A DNA stretch of 16,510 nucleotides, taken from JBOHCT01 sp050699055. GTDB lineage: Bacteria > Actinomycetota > Actinomycetes > Streptosporangiales > JBOHCT01. The stretch spans positions 1 through 16,510 of the forward strand of contig JBOHCT010000086.1 in the NCBI GenBank assembly GCA_050699055.1. Reading direction: 5' to 3'. A model generated the notes under the pieces. The model saw only the letters and a program-made list of their open reading frames with translations. It was not told the DNA's origin and made no database searches. This document shows positions 7,012-14,036 of the stretch, in pieces. The first letter of the stretch is position 1. Each line of letters starts with the position of its first letter. The translations under genes were made by a program, and so were the position numbers.

Positions 7012-8354
7012 CAGCCGCCTCCTCGCTGCGGATTGGCCAGTAGTGCCTGGGCGGCCATGGCGACCGGTTCATTCAGCGCGCCGATCGGCGGGGAGTAGAC
7101 ATTCTCCATCCAGGCGAGATCCTCGATCGTGACGCCCTTCTTCACGGCCATCGCGAGCATGTCGGCGCGTTCTTTGATGCCCTCCCCGCCGACCATTTGC
7201 GCCCCGATGATCCGGTGACTGTGCGGGTCCGCGAGCAGCTTCACCTTGATCTTCGTGAAGGTGGGGTAGTAGCGGGCCTTGCTAATCCCCTCCGCGCTGC
7301 CCATGACGAAGGGAATGCCGAGGGCGGTGGCCAGGGTCTCGCCGAACGACGCACCGCCGATCACCCATTTACCGGCGGCCATTCCCCATGGGACGTTGAC
7401 GGGCTGGTAGGTCCGATCGCCCCCCGCGGCGTTGGCCCCGGCTACCTTTCCTTGCGCGTAGGCGTGGCTACCCATGAGACCGGTGATCGGGATCCTCGTC
7501 AACCGGTGCGGGATCTCGGCGCAGTCGCCGGCTGCGTAGATCCGCTTGTCCGAGGTCCGCATCCGCTCGTCCACAATGAGCCCGCCGGTGCTGCCCTGCT
7601 TCAGGCCGGCCTGGACAGCCAGTCGGTTGTTCGCCTGCTTGGGGGTGCAGACCACCACGACATCGGCGGGCAGCTCCCCCTCGGAGGTCTTGACGGCCCG
7701 GACCCGGCCGTCCCCGAGGAAGCCCAGGGTCTCGGTGCGCAGGTGCAGCTTGACGTCGAGCTCGCGGAGAGAGTCCTCGACCGGCGCCATGATGTCCGGG
7801 TCGGCCACCTCGGTGAGCAGCCACGGCGACGGATCGACGAGGTGGACCTCGAGTTCCCTGTTGGCGAGCTGGCTCGCCATCTCCATCCCCAGAGGTGTCG
7901 CGTACACGACGACGACCACTCGGGCCCGGTCGAGGACTCCGTCCCACTCCATCGCCCGGCGGATGTTCTTGACGTAGTACAGCCCGTCCAGGTCGCTGCC
8001 CGGTATCTCGGGCGGTGCGTAGTCGAACCCGGTCGCCAGGACCAGTCGGTCGTAGGGCACCGGCTCGCCGCCCTCGTGGTGGACCAGCCGGCGATGGCGA
8101 TCGACCCCGGTGACCCGGGTCTCGTAGCGGATGTCGAAGCCGGCCCGTCGGTAGAACTCCTTGTCCTGCAGGAACAGACGGTCGAAGCTGTCGATCTCCC
8201 GTCCGTGCACGTACGGGATGCCGCAGGGGCTGTAGCCGACGTCCTCGTACTCGGTGAAGACGGCGACCTCGGCGCTCGGATCGGTCTGTCGCGCTGCCCC
8301 CGCGGTGCCGATGCCCCCCGCGCCACCGCCGATCACCACGATCCGCTGTGTCAC
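7011..8354 (-). CDS. FAD-dependent pyridine nucleotide-disulfide oxidoreductase (CoA-disulfide reductase/NADH oxidase-like)
   Basis: This 447-residue flavoprotein has an N-terminal FAD-binding motif (VVIGGGAGGIGTA, 6-18), a single redox cysteine in YSPCGIPY (Cys44), an NAD(P)H domain in the middle, the FAD-binding IYAAGDC motif and a C-terminal dimer domain ending in YSPPIGALNEP. One N-terminal cysteine instead of a CxxxxC pair is typical of CoA-disulfide reductases, NADH oxidases and NADH-dependent persulfide reductases. The NAD-domain motif reads VVVVYATPLGMEMA, in which the usual GxGxxG pattern is degraded; nucleotide use could be altered. GTG 8354 is chosen because GGGAGG lies 4 bases upstream; the frame also has a TTG at 8396. 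It is the first gene of the operon, with a promoter at 8430-8458. Confidence 0.87.
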   Translation of the reverse strand: MTQRIVVIGGGAGGIGTAGAARQTDPSAEVAVFTEYEDVGYSPCGIPYVHGREIDSFDRLFLQDKEFYRRAGFDIRYETRVTGVDRHRRLVHHEGGEPVPYDRLVLATGFDYAPPEIPGSDLDGLYYVKNIRRAMEWDGVLDRARVVVVVYATPLGMEMASQLANRELEVHLVDPSPWLLTEVADPDIMAPVEDSLRELDVKLHLRTETLGFLGDGRVRAVKTSEGELPADVVVVCTPKQANNRLAVQAGLKQGSTGGLIVDERMRTSDKRIYAAGDCAEIPHRLTRIPITGLMGSHAYAQGKVAGANAAGGDRTYQPVNVPWGMAAGKWVIGGASFGETLATALGIPFVMGSAEGISKARYYPTFTKIKVKLLADPHSHRIIGAQMVGGEGIKERADMLAMAVKKGVTIEDLAWMENVYSPPIGALNEPVAMAAQALLANPQRGGG

Positions 8355-8396
8355 AACCCCTCCCGGGTGCGCCGTTGCGTCCCAGCGGGTCCGCAA

Positions 8397-8423
8397 CCGT
8401 TAATTATCCGTTACGAACCGTCT
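8397..8423. promoter_or_regulatory. Helically phased direct repeats (possible operator)
   Basis: CCGTTA occurs at 8397-8402 and 8408-8413, and a related CCGTCT at 8418-8423: three copies spaced 11 and 10 bases, about one helical turn each. A fourth CCGTCA lies at 8452-8457. They cover the predicted transcription start of the minus-strand operon in an AT-rich dip. The adjacent XRE-cupin regulator is the obvious candidate to bind them. Confidence 0.4.
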
Positions 8424-8429
8424 ACTATC

Positions 8430-8458
8430 ATCATCGTGATCTAAACTAGTTCCGTCAA
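8430..8458 (-). promoter_or_regulatory. Predicted sigma-70-type promoter of the minus-strand operon
   Basis: Reading the minus strand, TTGACG (8458-8453) and GATGAT (8435-8430) are separated by exactly 17 bases. The start of transcription would fall near 8423, giving a leader of about 70 bases to GTG 8354. The first element matches the -35 consensus at 5 of 6 positions, the second matches -10 at 4 of 6. Confidence 0.5.
8444..8451. promoter_or_regulatory. Palindrome AACTAGTT in the promoter spacer
   Basis: An 8-base perfect palindrome lies between the -10 and -35 elements of the predicted minus-strand promoter. A bound repressor there would block polymerase. An 8-base palindrome can occur by chance, so support rests mainly on its position. 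Confidence 0.3.
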
Positions 8459-8522
8459 GACCGACCAGTTTCCGGATGGTTTGACCCATGTCCTCACCTC
8501 CACCCAGACCGGCGGCAGTGCT

Positions 8523-9155
8523 ATGAGCACGACCAACCGACCCTCCGGTGTCAAGCGGCCGGGCCGCGCAAACGGCGACGCGGCGGACGACACCGAGCGC
8601 ATCGTCGGGTCCATCGGGCACAAGATCCGCGGCCTTCGAAAGCGCATGGGCCTGTCGCTGCAGAGACTGGCCGAGCGCTCCGACGTCTCCGCGGCGGCGA
8701 TCCATAAGATCGAGCAGGGTGGCATGGTCCCGACGATCACCACACTGCTGAAGATCGCGGGCGCTCTCGGACGGCCGGTGTCCTTCTTCGTCGAGGAGGA
8801 CACAGGGCAGGACGACGCCGCGGTGTTCACTCCTGCGTCAGTTGAGCGTCCGGTCTACACGTCCCACGCGGGGGTCACGCTGCACAGCATCTCGGGCCCC
8901 TACGGGCGGTTCTTCCTTGCCGGTGCACGGGCGACAGTCATCCCGGGGGCGGATAGCGGGGTGAAGCCCATGGAGCACCCGGGCGAGGAGCTCGTCCACG
9001 TGACGACGGGTGTCCTGGAGTTCGCGGTGAACGGCCAAATCTACAAGGTCGAGCCCGGTGACACCTTGCACTTCCGCGGGGATCATCCGCACTCATGGCG
9101 CAATCCGGGCGAGATCGAAGCCACGGCCGTCTGGATGGCCTTGCGTACGCAGTAG
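8523..9155 (+). CDS. XRE-family regulator with C-terminal cupin sensor domain
   Basis: This 210-residue protein has a helix-turn-helix domain (about 33-88, with SLQRLAERSDVSAAAIHKIE as its core) and a single-stranded beta-helix cupin domain (about 115-207, motifs HPGEELVHVTTGVLEF and PGDTLHFRGDHPHSW). Such regulators usually sense a small molecule from the pathway they control. It is transcribed divergently from the six-gene minus-strand operon, so local control of that operon and of itself is likely. ATG 8523 is chosen; TTG 8481 in the same frame would add 14 residues but lies close to the operon promoter. The N-terminal 25 residues are hydrophilic and probably disordered. Confidence 0.9.
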   Translation: MSTTNRPSGVKRPGRANGDAADDTERIVGSIGHKIRGLRKRMGLSLQRLAERSDVSAAAIHKIEQGGMVPTITTLLKIAGALGRPVSFFVEEDTGQDDAAVFTPASVERPVYTSHAGVTLHSISGPYGRFFLAGARATVIPGADSGVKPMEHPGEELVHVTTGVLEFAVNGQIYKVEPGDTLHFRGDHPHSWRNPGEIEATAVWMALRTQ

Positions 9156-9159
9156 CGAG

Positions 9160-9172
9160 GCCGCAACGCGGC
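9160..9172 (+). terminator. Weak hairpin after the regulator gene
   Basis: GCCGC and GCGGC form a 5-base perfect stem with an AAC loop, starting 5 bases after the regulator's TAG stop. There is no T-run; it is a weak terminator candidate only. Confidence 0.25.
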
Positions 9173-9196
9173 GAGACTCATCGGAGTGGGGTCCCC

Positions 9197-9277
9197 ATGA
9201 CAGGGCAGCGCAAGCCGCGAATCGGGATCTACGTGTTCGACGGGGCCGAGGCCGTCGAGATCGTGGACTACCACTGA
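9197..9277 (+). pseudogene. 5' stub of a DJ-1/PfpI (GlxA-like) family gene
   Basis: The frame encodes 26 residues and then stops. RIGIYVFDGAEAVEIV resembles the first strand and helix of DJ-1/PfpI and GlxA-type proteins, which are normally 190-330 residues long. After this point the DNA matches a sulfatase gene on the opposite strand, so the remainder was lost at a junction near 9265-9300. GGAG upstream of the ATG remains. It may have been co-transcribed with the regulator gene once. The stub is short, so the family call is moderate. Confidence 0.5.
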
Positions 9278-9279
9278 GG

Positions 9280-9555
9280 AGGTGAAACACCCGGGGGTAC
9301 GTCGCGTTCGCGAGATCCAGACAGGTCGCCATGAGGTCGACGATGTGGGCTGGCCCGTGGTTGATGACGCCCGCGGGGATGGTGCCGGGCCAGGAGGCGA
9401 TGAACGGCGTGGCGATACCGCCTTCGTGTACCCAGTGCTCGTAGCGGCGGAAGGGGGTGTTGTGGCGTTGGCCCACGGCAGCTCGTAGCTCATGAAAGTG
9501 TCTTCCGGGCCGGGCTCGAGGCCGACGATGTTGCCCGCTCGTACCTGACGCCCGT
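9280..9555 (-). pseudogene. 3' remnant of an arylsulfatase gene, frameshifted
   Basis: Two minus-strand frames together give the C-terminal part of a sulfatase: LEPGPEDTFMSYELPWANA in one frame, then NTPFRRYEHWVHEGGIATPF and DLMATCLDLANATYP in the other. A base appears to be missing near 9463, where the expected family order WANAxNTPFRRY crosses frames. The active-site Cys/Ser-x-Pro-x-Arg region and everything N-terminal to it are absent, so the enzyme cannot work. The upstream end joins GH13 sequence near 9555 and the downstream end joins the DJ-1/PfpI stub near 9265-9300. Confidence 0.75.
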
Positions 9556-9892
9556 CGGGGGGACCGCGTAGGCCGCGTCGAGTCGCCAGCCCGCCGCGCC
9601 GCGGTCCTCCGCTGTCCGGCCGCGGCGACCAGGCGGTCGAAGTCCTCGCCGTCACCGAGCCGCGAGTCGATCCGGAAGTGGTCCACGGTGTCATATCCGT
9701 GAGTCTCGGCGGCGAAGATCGGTCCGAGCAAGATCCCGGAACAACCCAGCTCCACCGCATAGCCCAACCACTCCTCCAGGTCCGCAGCCGGTGCTGAGCC
9801 GGCGCGCCAGCGGGCAGTGCGTATGCCGGCGCACCGGTGAAACCCAGGGGGTACACGTGCCACCAGATCGCGTCGTCGGTCCACGACCTCAC
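9556..9892 (-). pseudogene. 5' remnant of a GH13 alpha-amylase-family gene, with internal deletion and frameshift
   Basis: Minus-strand reading from GTG 9892 (AAGGAGG just upstream; ATG 9910 is an alternative) gives WTDDAIWWHVYPLGFTGAP, the typical start of a GH13 catalytic barrel. A missing base near 9784 then shifts the frame to DLEEWLGYAVELGCSGILLG and HGYDTVDHFRIDSRLGD. A third piece, AGWRLDAAYAVPP (about 9600-9556), carries the region around the GH13 nucleophile Asp. The segment normally between these, including the DGVFNH region, is missing, and everything after the nucleophile region is replaced by sulfatase sequence. It is divergent from the GH15 gene, so the two probably came from one starch/trehalose-type locus. 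Confidence 0.75.
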
Positions 9893-9910
9893 AGGTCCTC
9901 CTTCTCCCAT

Positions 9911-9989
9911 CGATCGAGTGTCTCGTGGCTCAGGCCAGTCAGCAGTTACGCTGCCGTGCAGCGAGCAGGTGTGCGGGCAGGTGGGTGCG
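9911..9989. promoter_or_regulatory. Divergent intergenic region between GH13 remnant and GH15 gene
   Basis: This gap of about 80 bases separates two genes that point away from each other and should contain both original promoters. I see no convincing -10/-35 pair or operator in it. Confidence 0.25.
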
Positions 9990-11681
9990 ATGAGCCTCCG
10001 TCGATCGGCGCGTCGGCGTCTCCTCGCGGCCGCGGCAGTTCTGGCGTTGGCGGCGTCGTTCGCGTGGAGATCGGGCGACGCACGGGCAGCGCCCGTGCTC
10101 TCGGCGTACCCCGCGGGGCTCCTCGGCAACGAGAACACGGTCGTCGCCTTGGCCCCATCCGAGGCGTACAGGGCGTCGTACGTGCCGGGCAGCGACGTGC
10201 TCGAGCTGCCCGACGGGAGGTGGCGTTACGTGCCTGCCGCCGCGACCGCCCCGGTGACGGTGCCAGCGGGCGACCGGGATGCGCGGGCGTCGGTCCACGA
10301 GACCCGCTCCTGGCTGGCCGAGGGAAGGGTGCCCGGCAGCACCGCAAGGGAGCGTCACATGGCGGCCCGTGCCCTGTTGGACATGCGGCTGCTCACGCGG
10401 CCGAACGGCGCGGTAGCCGCGGCGTGGCACGGCGCCTGGAAGTACTCATGGCCGCGGGACGCGAGCTTCGTCGCGGCGGCTTTCGCCGTTACCGGCCACG
10501 CGGACGAGGCCTACGAGATCTTGACGTACAACGCGAAGACGCAACGGGGCGATGGGACATGGGAGGCCCGTACCCTGCTCGACGGGTCGGGGCCGCCGGA
10601 CGACCGCCACTGGCAGCTCGATGCGAACGGATGGGTGCCGTGGGCGGTGTGGGAGTGGTTCCAGGCCGCGCCGGGCAAGCACCGTCATGCCCGCGCCCGG
10701 GTGCTCTACCCGATGGTGCGCAAGGCCGCCGACTACGCCGCGGGCTCGCTCGACGCCCGGGGGCTGCCGCCCGCCGGCCCGGATTACTGGGAGATCGCGA
10801 CGGACGCGCCCAACATCGGTACGGCCGCGCCGCTGCTGAGCGGGCTGCGTGCCTCCGCGGACCTGGCGCGCCGGCTCGGCCATCCGGGGGACGCGCGCCG
10901 GTGGCTGGATGCGGCGCGCCGTCTGGCTGACGGGATCAAGAGGACGTTCGGTCGAAACGGCTACCAGAGGACCGTCGAGGACGGCAGCGGGTCCGACTCC
11001 GCCGTGACCTTCATGGCACCGCCGTTCAACCCGGCGGACGCTCTTCGATGGGCGGACATCGGACACACGTTCTCAGTACTGCGGCGGCGGAACGGCGGGG
11101 TGGTACCCGGCGAGTCCTGGAGCGGGGACACGACCTGGACGCCCGAGACCATGTTCTTCGCGCTGGCGGGGTCGGGGACCGGGCACGGCGCCCTGGCTCG
11201 GGAGCTGGTCCACTGGCTCTCTGATCACCGCACGTCGCTGGGGGCGCTGCCAGAACAGATCGATCAGGCCGGCGACCCGTATTCGGTGGCCCCGCTCGCC
11301 TGGACCGACGCGCTGCTGTTGATGACACTGACGCAGCTGGACGGGAACACCGTCCCGGTCCCGCCGGCGCCGTGCGACCGGTTCGGCGGGCGGGTTCTCA
11401 TCCTCGACGAGCCGACGTCCGCCCTCGGTGTCAAGCAGGCCGGGGTGGTGCTCAAGCACATCGCCAAGGCGCGGGACCAGGGCATCGCGGTCATCCTCAT
11501 CACGCACAACCCCGCGCACGCTCACCTCGTCGCCGACCGTTTCGTACTGCTCAACAAGGGAAGGTGCGTGGCGCGGTACCGGCGGGACGAGGTCAGCAGG
11601 AATGAGGTGATCCAGACCATGGCGGGTGGCGCCGAGCTCGACGAGCTCGCGCACGAGCTGAAGAGCGCGAGCGCCGAGTAG
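9990..11681 (+). CDS. Secreted GH15 glucoamylase-like enzyme fused to a C-terminal ABC-ATPase fragment
   Basis: This 563-residue chimera begins with a signal peptide (arginine-rich start, hydrophobic 11-26, likely cleavage after ARA at 31-33). A GH15-type (alpha/alpha)6 domain follows (about 40-455) with WKYSWPRDASF (150-160), WQLDANGW (208-215), the likely general acid Glu268 in DYWE and the likely general base Glu422 in LPEQ. This domain looks complete. From Arg468 the frame continues, without a stop, into the end of a sugar-importer ATPase: Walker B LILDEPTSAL (470-479), the switch His506 in ITHN, and MAGGAEL (544-550). Walker A, Q-loop and ABC signature are absent, so this part cannot bind ATP normally. 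An ATPase tail on an exported enzyme makes no functional sense; it marks a deletion junction near 11391. A ribosome site for ATG 9990 is weak. Confidence 0.8.
   Translation: MSLRRSARRRLLAAAAVLALAASFAWRSGDARAAPVLSAYPAGLLGNENTVVALAPSEAYRASYVPGSDVLELPDGRWRYVPAAATAPVTVPAGDRDARASVHETRSWLAEGRVPGSTARERHMAARALLDMRLLTRPNGAVAAAWHGAWKYSWPRDASFVAAAFAVTGHADEAYEILTYNAKTQRGDGTWEARTLLDGSGPPDDRHWQLDANGWVPWAVWEWFQAAPGKHRHARARVLYPMVRKAADYAAGSLDARGLPPAGPDYWEIATDAPNIGTAAPLLSGLRASADLARRLGHPGDARRWLDAARRLADGIKRTFGRNGYQRTVEDGSGSDSAVTFMAPPFNPADALRWADIGHTFSVLRRRNGGVVPGESWSGDTTWTPETMFFALAGSGTGHGALARELVHWLSDHRTSLGALPEQIDQAGDPYSVAPLAWTDALLLMTLTQLDGNTVPVPPAPCDRFGGRVLILDEPTSALGVKQAGVVLKHIAKARDQGIAVILITHNPAHAHLVADRFVLLNKGRCVARYRRDEVSRNEVIQTMAGGAELDELAHELKSASAE
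11391..11681 (+). pseudogene. 3' remnant of a sugar ABC transporter ATPase gene (fused to GH15)
   Basis: These 97 codons correspond to the C-terminal third of a single-domain sugar-importer ATPase (FrcA/inositol-importer type): RVLILDEPTSALGVKQAGVV through the MAGGAELDELAHEL tail. The N-terminal two thirds, with Walker A and the signature motif, are gone. Family members usually read FGARVLILDEP at this point and the chimera reads FGGRVLILDEP, so the junction may lie within or just before this short shared stretch. Its place 46 bases before iolD suggests it once encoded the importer ATPase of the inositol operon. Confidence 0.75.
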
Positions 11682-11727
11682 CGGACGAGCAGAGGAGACA
11701 CCGGGGAGGTTTCGAGGAGGTACAGCC

Positions 11728-13626
11728 ATGTCAACCGTACGGCTGACAACTGCGCAGGCCGTCGCACGCTACCTCGCGCGGCAGCACAGCGTCTTTGATG
11801 TCTTCGATGGCCCCGGTGGTCGACGCGGGCAGCGGCTGGTGCCCCACATGCTCGGGATCTTCGGGCACGGCAACGTCGCGGGGCTGGGCCAGGCCTTGGA
11901 CGAGTACCGGGATGACCTGCCGTACATCCAGGGCCGCAACGAGCAGGGGCTGGTGCACATGGCCGCGGCGTACGCGAAGGCCTCGCTTCGGCGCTCGGCG
12001 CTGGCGGTCACGTCCTCCATCGGGCCCGGATCGACGAACATGGTGACGGGGGCGGCGCTCGCCACGCTGAACCGGCTGCCGGTGCTGTTGTTTCCGAGCG
12101 ACACCTACGCCACTCGCCGGCAGGGTCCCGTCCTGCAACAGCTCGAGCACCCCACGCTCGGCGACGTGAGCGTCAACGACTGCTTTCGTCCGGTCGCGCG
12201 GTACTTCGACCGGATTACCAGGCCCGAGCAGCTTCTCACGGCCCTACCGGAGGCGATGCGCGTGCTCACCTCGCCGGTCGAGGCCGGGGCGGTGGTTATC
12301 GCGCTGCCTCAGGACATCCAGTCTGTCGCGCATGACTTCCCCGACGCATTCTTCGCCGAACACGAGTGGCCGATCCTCCGCGTCTACCCACAACCAGACC
12401 AGGTCGGCGCGGTAGCGCGGATGCTCGCGGAGGCGGAACGGCCGCTCGTCATCGCGGGCGGCGGGGTGCACTACGCGGACGCGTCGGGGGAACTCGAGGC
12501 GTTCGCCGACGAGTACGGCCTGCCGGTCGCCGAGACCTTCGGCGGCAAGGGCACCGTGCGCCGCGACGCCTGGTGGGGGATGGGCGGGCTCGGTCTCGAG
12601 GGCACACCGGCGGCGAACGAGCTTGCCGCCGAGGCCGACCTCGTGCTGCACATCGGTACCCGCCTCACCGACTTCGCCACCGCCTCGCAGTCCCTCTTCG
12701 CGAACCCGCGTGTCAGGTTCGCGTCGATCAACGTCACCGATCGTGACGCCCGCAAGCAGGCGGCGACGCCGATCGTCGCGGACGCCCGGCTCGCCCTCGC
12801 CGCGCTGCGGGAGGCGGCGCGGACGTCGGGCGTACGCCCCCGTACCGCGTGGGCCGAGCGGGCACGGGGGGCCAAGGCCGTGTGGTCGGCCCGCCGTGCG
12901 GAGGCCCTCGCCCGCACCGCGGATGTCCCTCTCACCCAGGGTCAGCTCATCGGCATACTGCAGGAGCGCGCGGCGCCGGGAGATACGCTCCTCGCCGCGT
13001 CCGGAGGGCCTCCGGGGGATCTGCTCAAGGTCTGGGACCCTACCGGAAACCGGCGTTGTCATCTGGAGTTCGGCTACTCGTGCATGGGCTATGAGGTGCC
13101 GGCTACCCTCGGCGTGCGCCTGGCGCGGCCCGACGGCGAGGTGGTGGCGCTCGTCGGGGACGGGGCCTTTCTGATGCAGCCCTCGGAACTGGTCACCGCG
13201 GCCCAGGAAGGGCTCAAGGTGACGATCGTCGTGTCCGACAACCACGGTTTCCAGGTCATTCGCCGGCTGCAGATGATGCGGACCGGCCGTCACTTCGGCA
13301 ACGAGTTCCGGCGTCGCGGGGGAGGGCCGTCAGGAGGGACTCTGGACGGCGAGTACCTCGGCCTTGATCTGGCCTCCGTCGCCGCGGGCCTCGGTGCGTC
13401 CGCGGCGACCGCGAGCACTCCTGACGAGGTGTGTCGTGCGCTGGCTGAGGCGCGAGACCGACCCGGCCCTTCGGTCATCGTCGTTCCCACCGCGCCGCAC
13501 GCCGACCTTCCGGCCGGCGGCGCCTGGTGGGACGTCGCCCCGGCTGAGGTGTCGGGCCAGCCGTGGGTGAGGGAGAAGCGTCGCGAGTACGAGGCGGATC
13601 GCGCGCGGCAGCGGTGGCACGGGTGA
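11728..13626 (+). CDS. iolD: IolD, trihydroxycyclohexane-1,2-dione hydrolase (ThDP-dependent)
   Basis: This 632-residue ThDP enzyme opens the ring of 3D-(3,5/4)-trihydroxycyclohexane-1,2-dione in myo-inositol degradation, giving 5-deoxy-glucuronate. IolD-specific stretches are GIFGHGNVAGLGQAL (43-57), QGRNEQGLVHMAAAYA with the ThDP-activating Glu72, VTSSIGPGSTNMVTGAALAT and GDVSVNDCFRPVARYFDRI. The ThDP-Mg motif begins at GDG (477-479). Length matches the family, and no frameshift is seen. The ATG has a very good site, GAGGAGGT, 6 bases upstream. It follows the ATPase remnant by 46 bases and its stop overlaps the GTG of the next frame (GTGA). Confidence 0.92.
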   Translation: MSTVRLTTAQAVARYLARQHSVFDVFDGPGGRRGQRLVPHMLGIFGHGNVAGLGQALDEYRDDLPYIQGRNEQGLVHMAAAYAKASLRRSALAVTSSIGPGSTNMVTGAALATLNRLPVLLFPSDTYATRRQGPVLQQLEHPTLGDVSVNDCFRPVARYFDRITRPEQLLTALPEAMRVLTSPVEAGAVVIALPQDIQSVAHDFPDAFFAEHEWPILRVYPQPDQVGAVARMLAEAERPLVIAGGGVHYADASGELEAFADEYGLPVAETFGGKGTVRRDAWWGMGGLGLEGTPAANELAAEADLVLHIGTRLTDFATASQSLFANPRVRFASINVTDRDARKQAATPIVADARLALAALREAARTSGVRPRTAWAERARGAKAVWSARRAEALARTADVPLTQGQLIGILQERAAPGDTLLAASGGPPGDLLKVWDPTGNRRCHLEFGYSCMGYEVPATLGVRLARPDGEVVALVGDGAFLMQPSELVTAAQEGLKVTIVVSDNHGFQVIRRLQMMRTGRHFGNEFRRRGGGPSGGTLDGEYLGLDLASVAAGLGASAATASTPDEVCRALAEARDRPGPSVIVVPTAPHADLPAGGAWWDVAPAEVSGQPWVREKRREYEADRARQRWHG

Positions 13627-14036
13627 GCCCGAGCGAGACCGGCGTCGGCCCCAGATGCCAGCTCGTGGTCGACATCCACGGCACCGACGGTGCCGTCTCG
13701 TGGGACTTCGAGCGGATGAACGAGCTGCGGGTCTGCCTCGGGCGCTCCGGTGCCGACCACGGCTACACGACCGTGCTCGCGGGGCCTGAGCATGGCGACT
13801 ACGCACGGTTTCAGCCGGGACCGGCCATCGCCATGGGGTTCGACGACCTCAAGGTCACCGAGGCCGCGGGGTTTCTGGCGTCCGTCGCCTCGGGGGAGCA
13901 GTACGTTCCCGGTGTCGCGGATGCGAGGGCTTCGGCCGAGGTGCTTGCCGCCGTGGAGCGGTCCGCATCCTCAGGTCGATGGGAGTGGGTCGAGCCGCTG
14001 GTGTTCGAACCATCAGGAGGAGAGGCGGTCGGATGA
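13623..14036 (+). pseudogene. C-terminal fragment of a Gfo/Idh/MocA (IolG-type) dehydrogenase
   Basis: From a GTG that overlaps the iolD stop, 137 residues are read. After only about six residues the frame enters the C-terminal domain of an inositol 2-dehydrogenase-like protein (GPRCQLVVDIHGTDGAVSWD, then ARFQPGPAIAMGFDDLKV). Full-length members have about 340-390 residues and start with an NAD-binding Rossmann domain, which is completely missing, as is the catalytic Lys region. The reading frame is kept, so a short protein may still be made, but it cannot be an active dehydrogenase. The start codon and its coupling to iolD look original, which suggests an internal deletion of roughly 230-250 codons. 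Its stop overlaps the start of iolE (ATGA). Confidence 0.75.

Noticed and set aside
7197..8444. A 415-codon open frame on the + strand opposite the flavoprotein gene
   Set aside because: Long antisense frames are common in high-GC DNA. The translation has no recognisable motif, and the minus strand carries clear FAD and cysteine motifs with a ribosome site.
9197..11728. Transposon or insertion-sequence remnants as the cause of the junctions
   Set aside because: No transposase motif, terminal inverted repeat or target duplication was seen.
12244..13293. A 349-codon open frame on the - strand inside iolD
   Set aside because: It is a mirror frame of a clearly coding gene; iolD motifs run continuously on the + strand.
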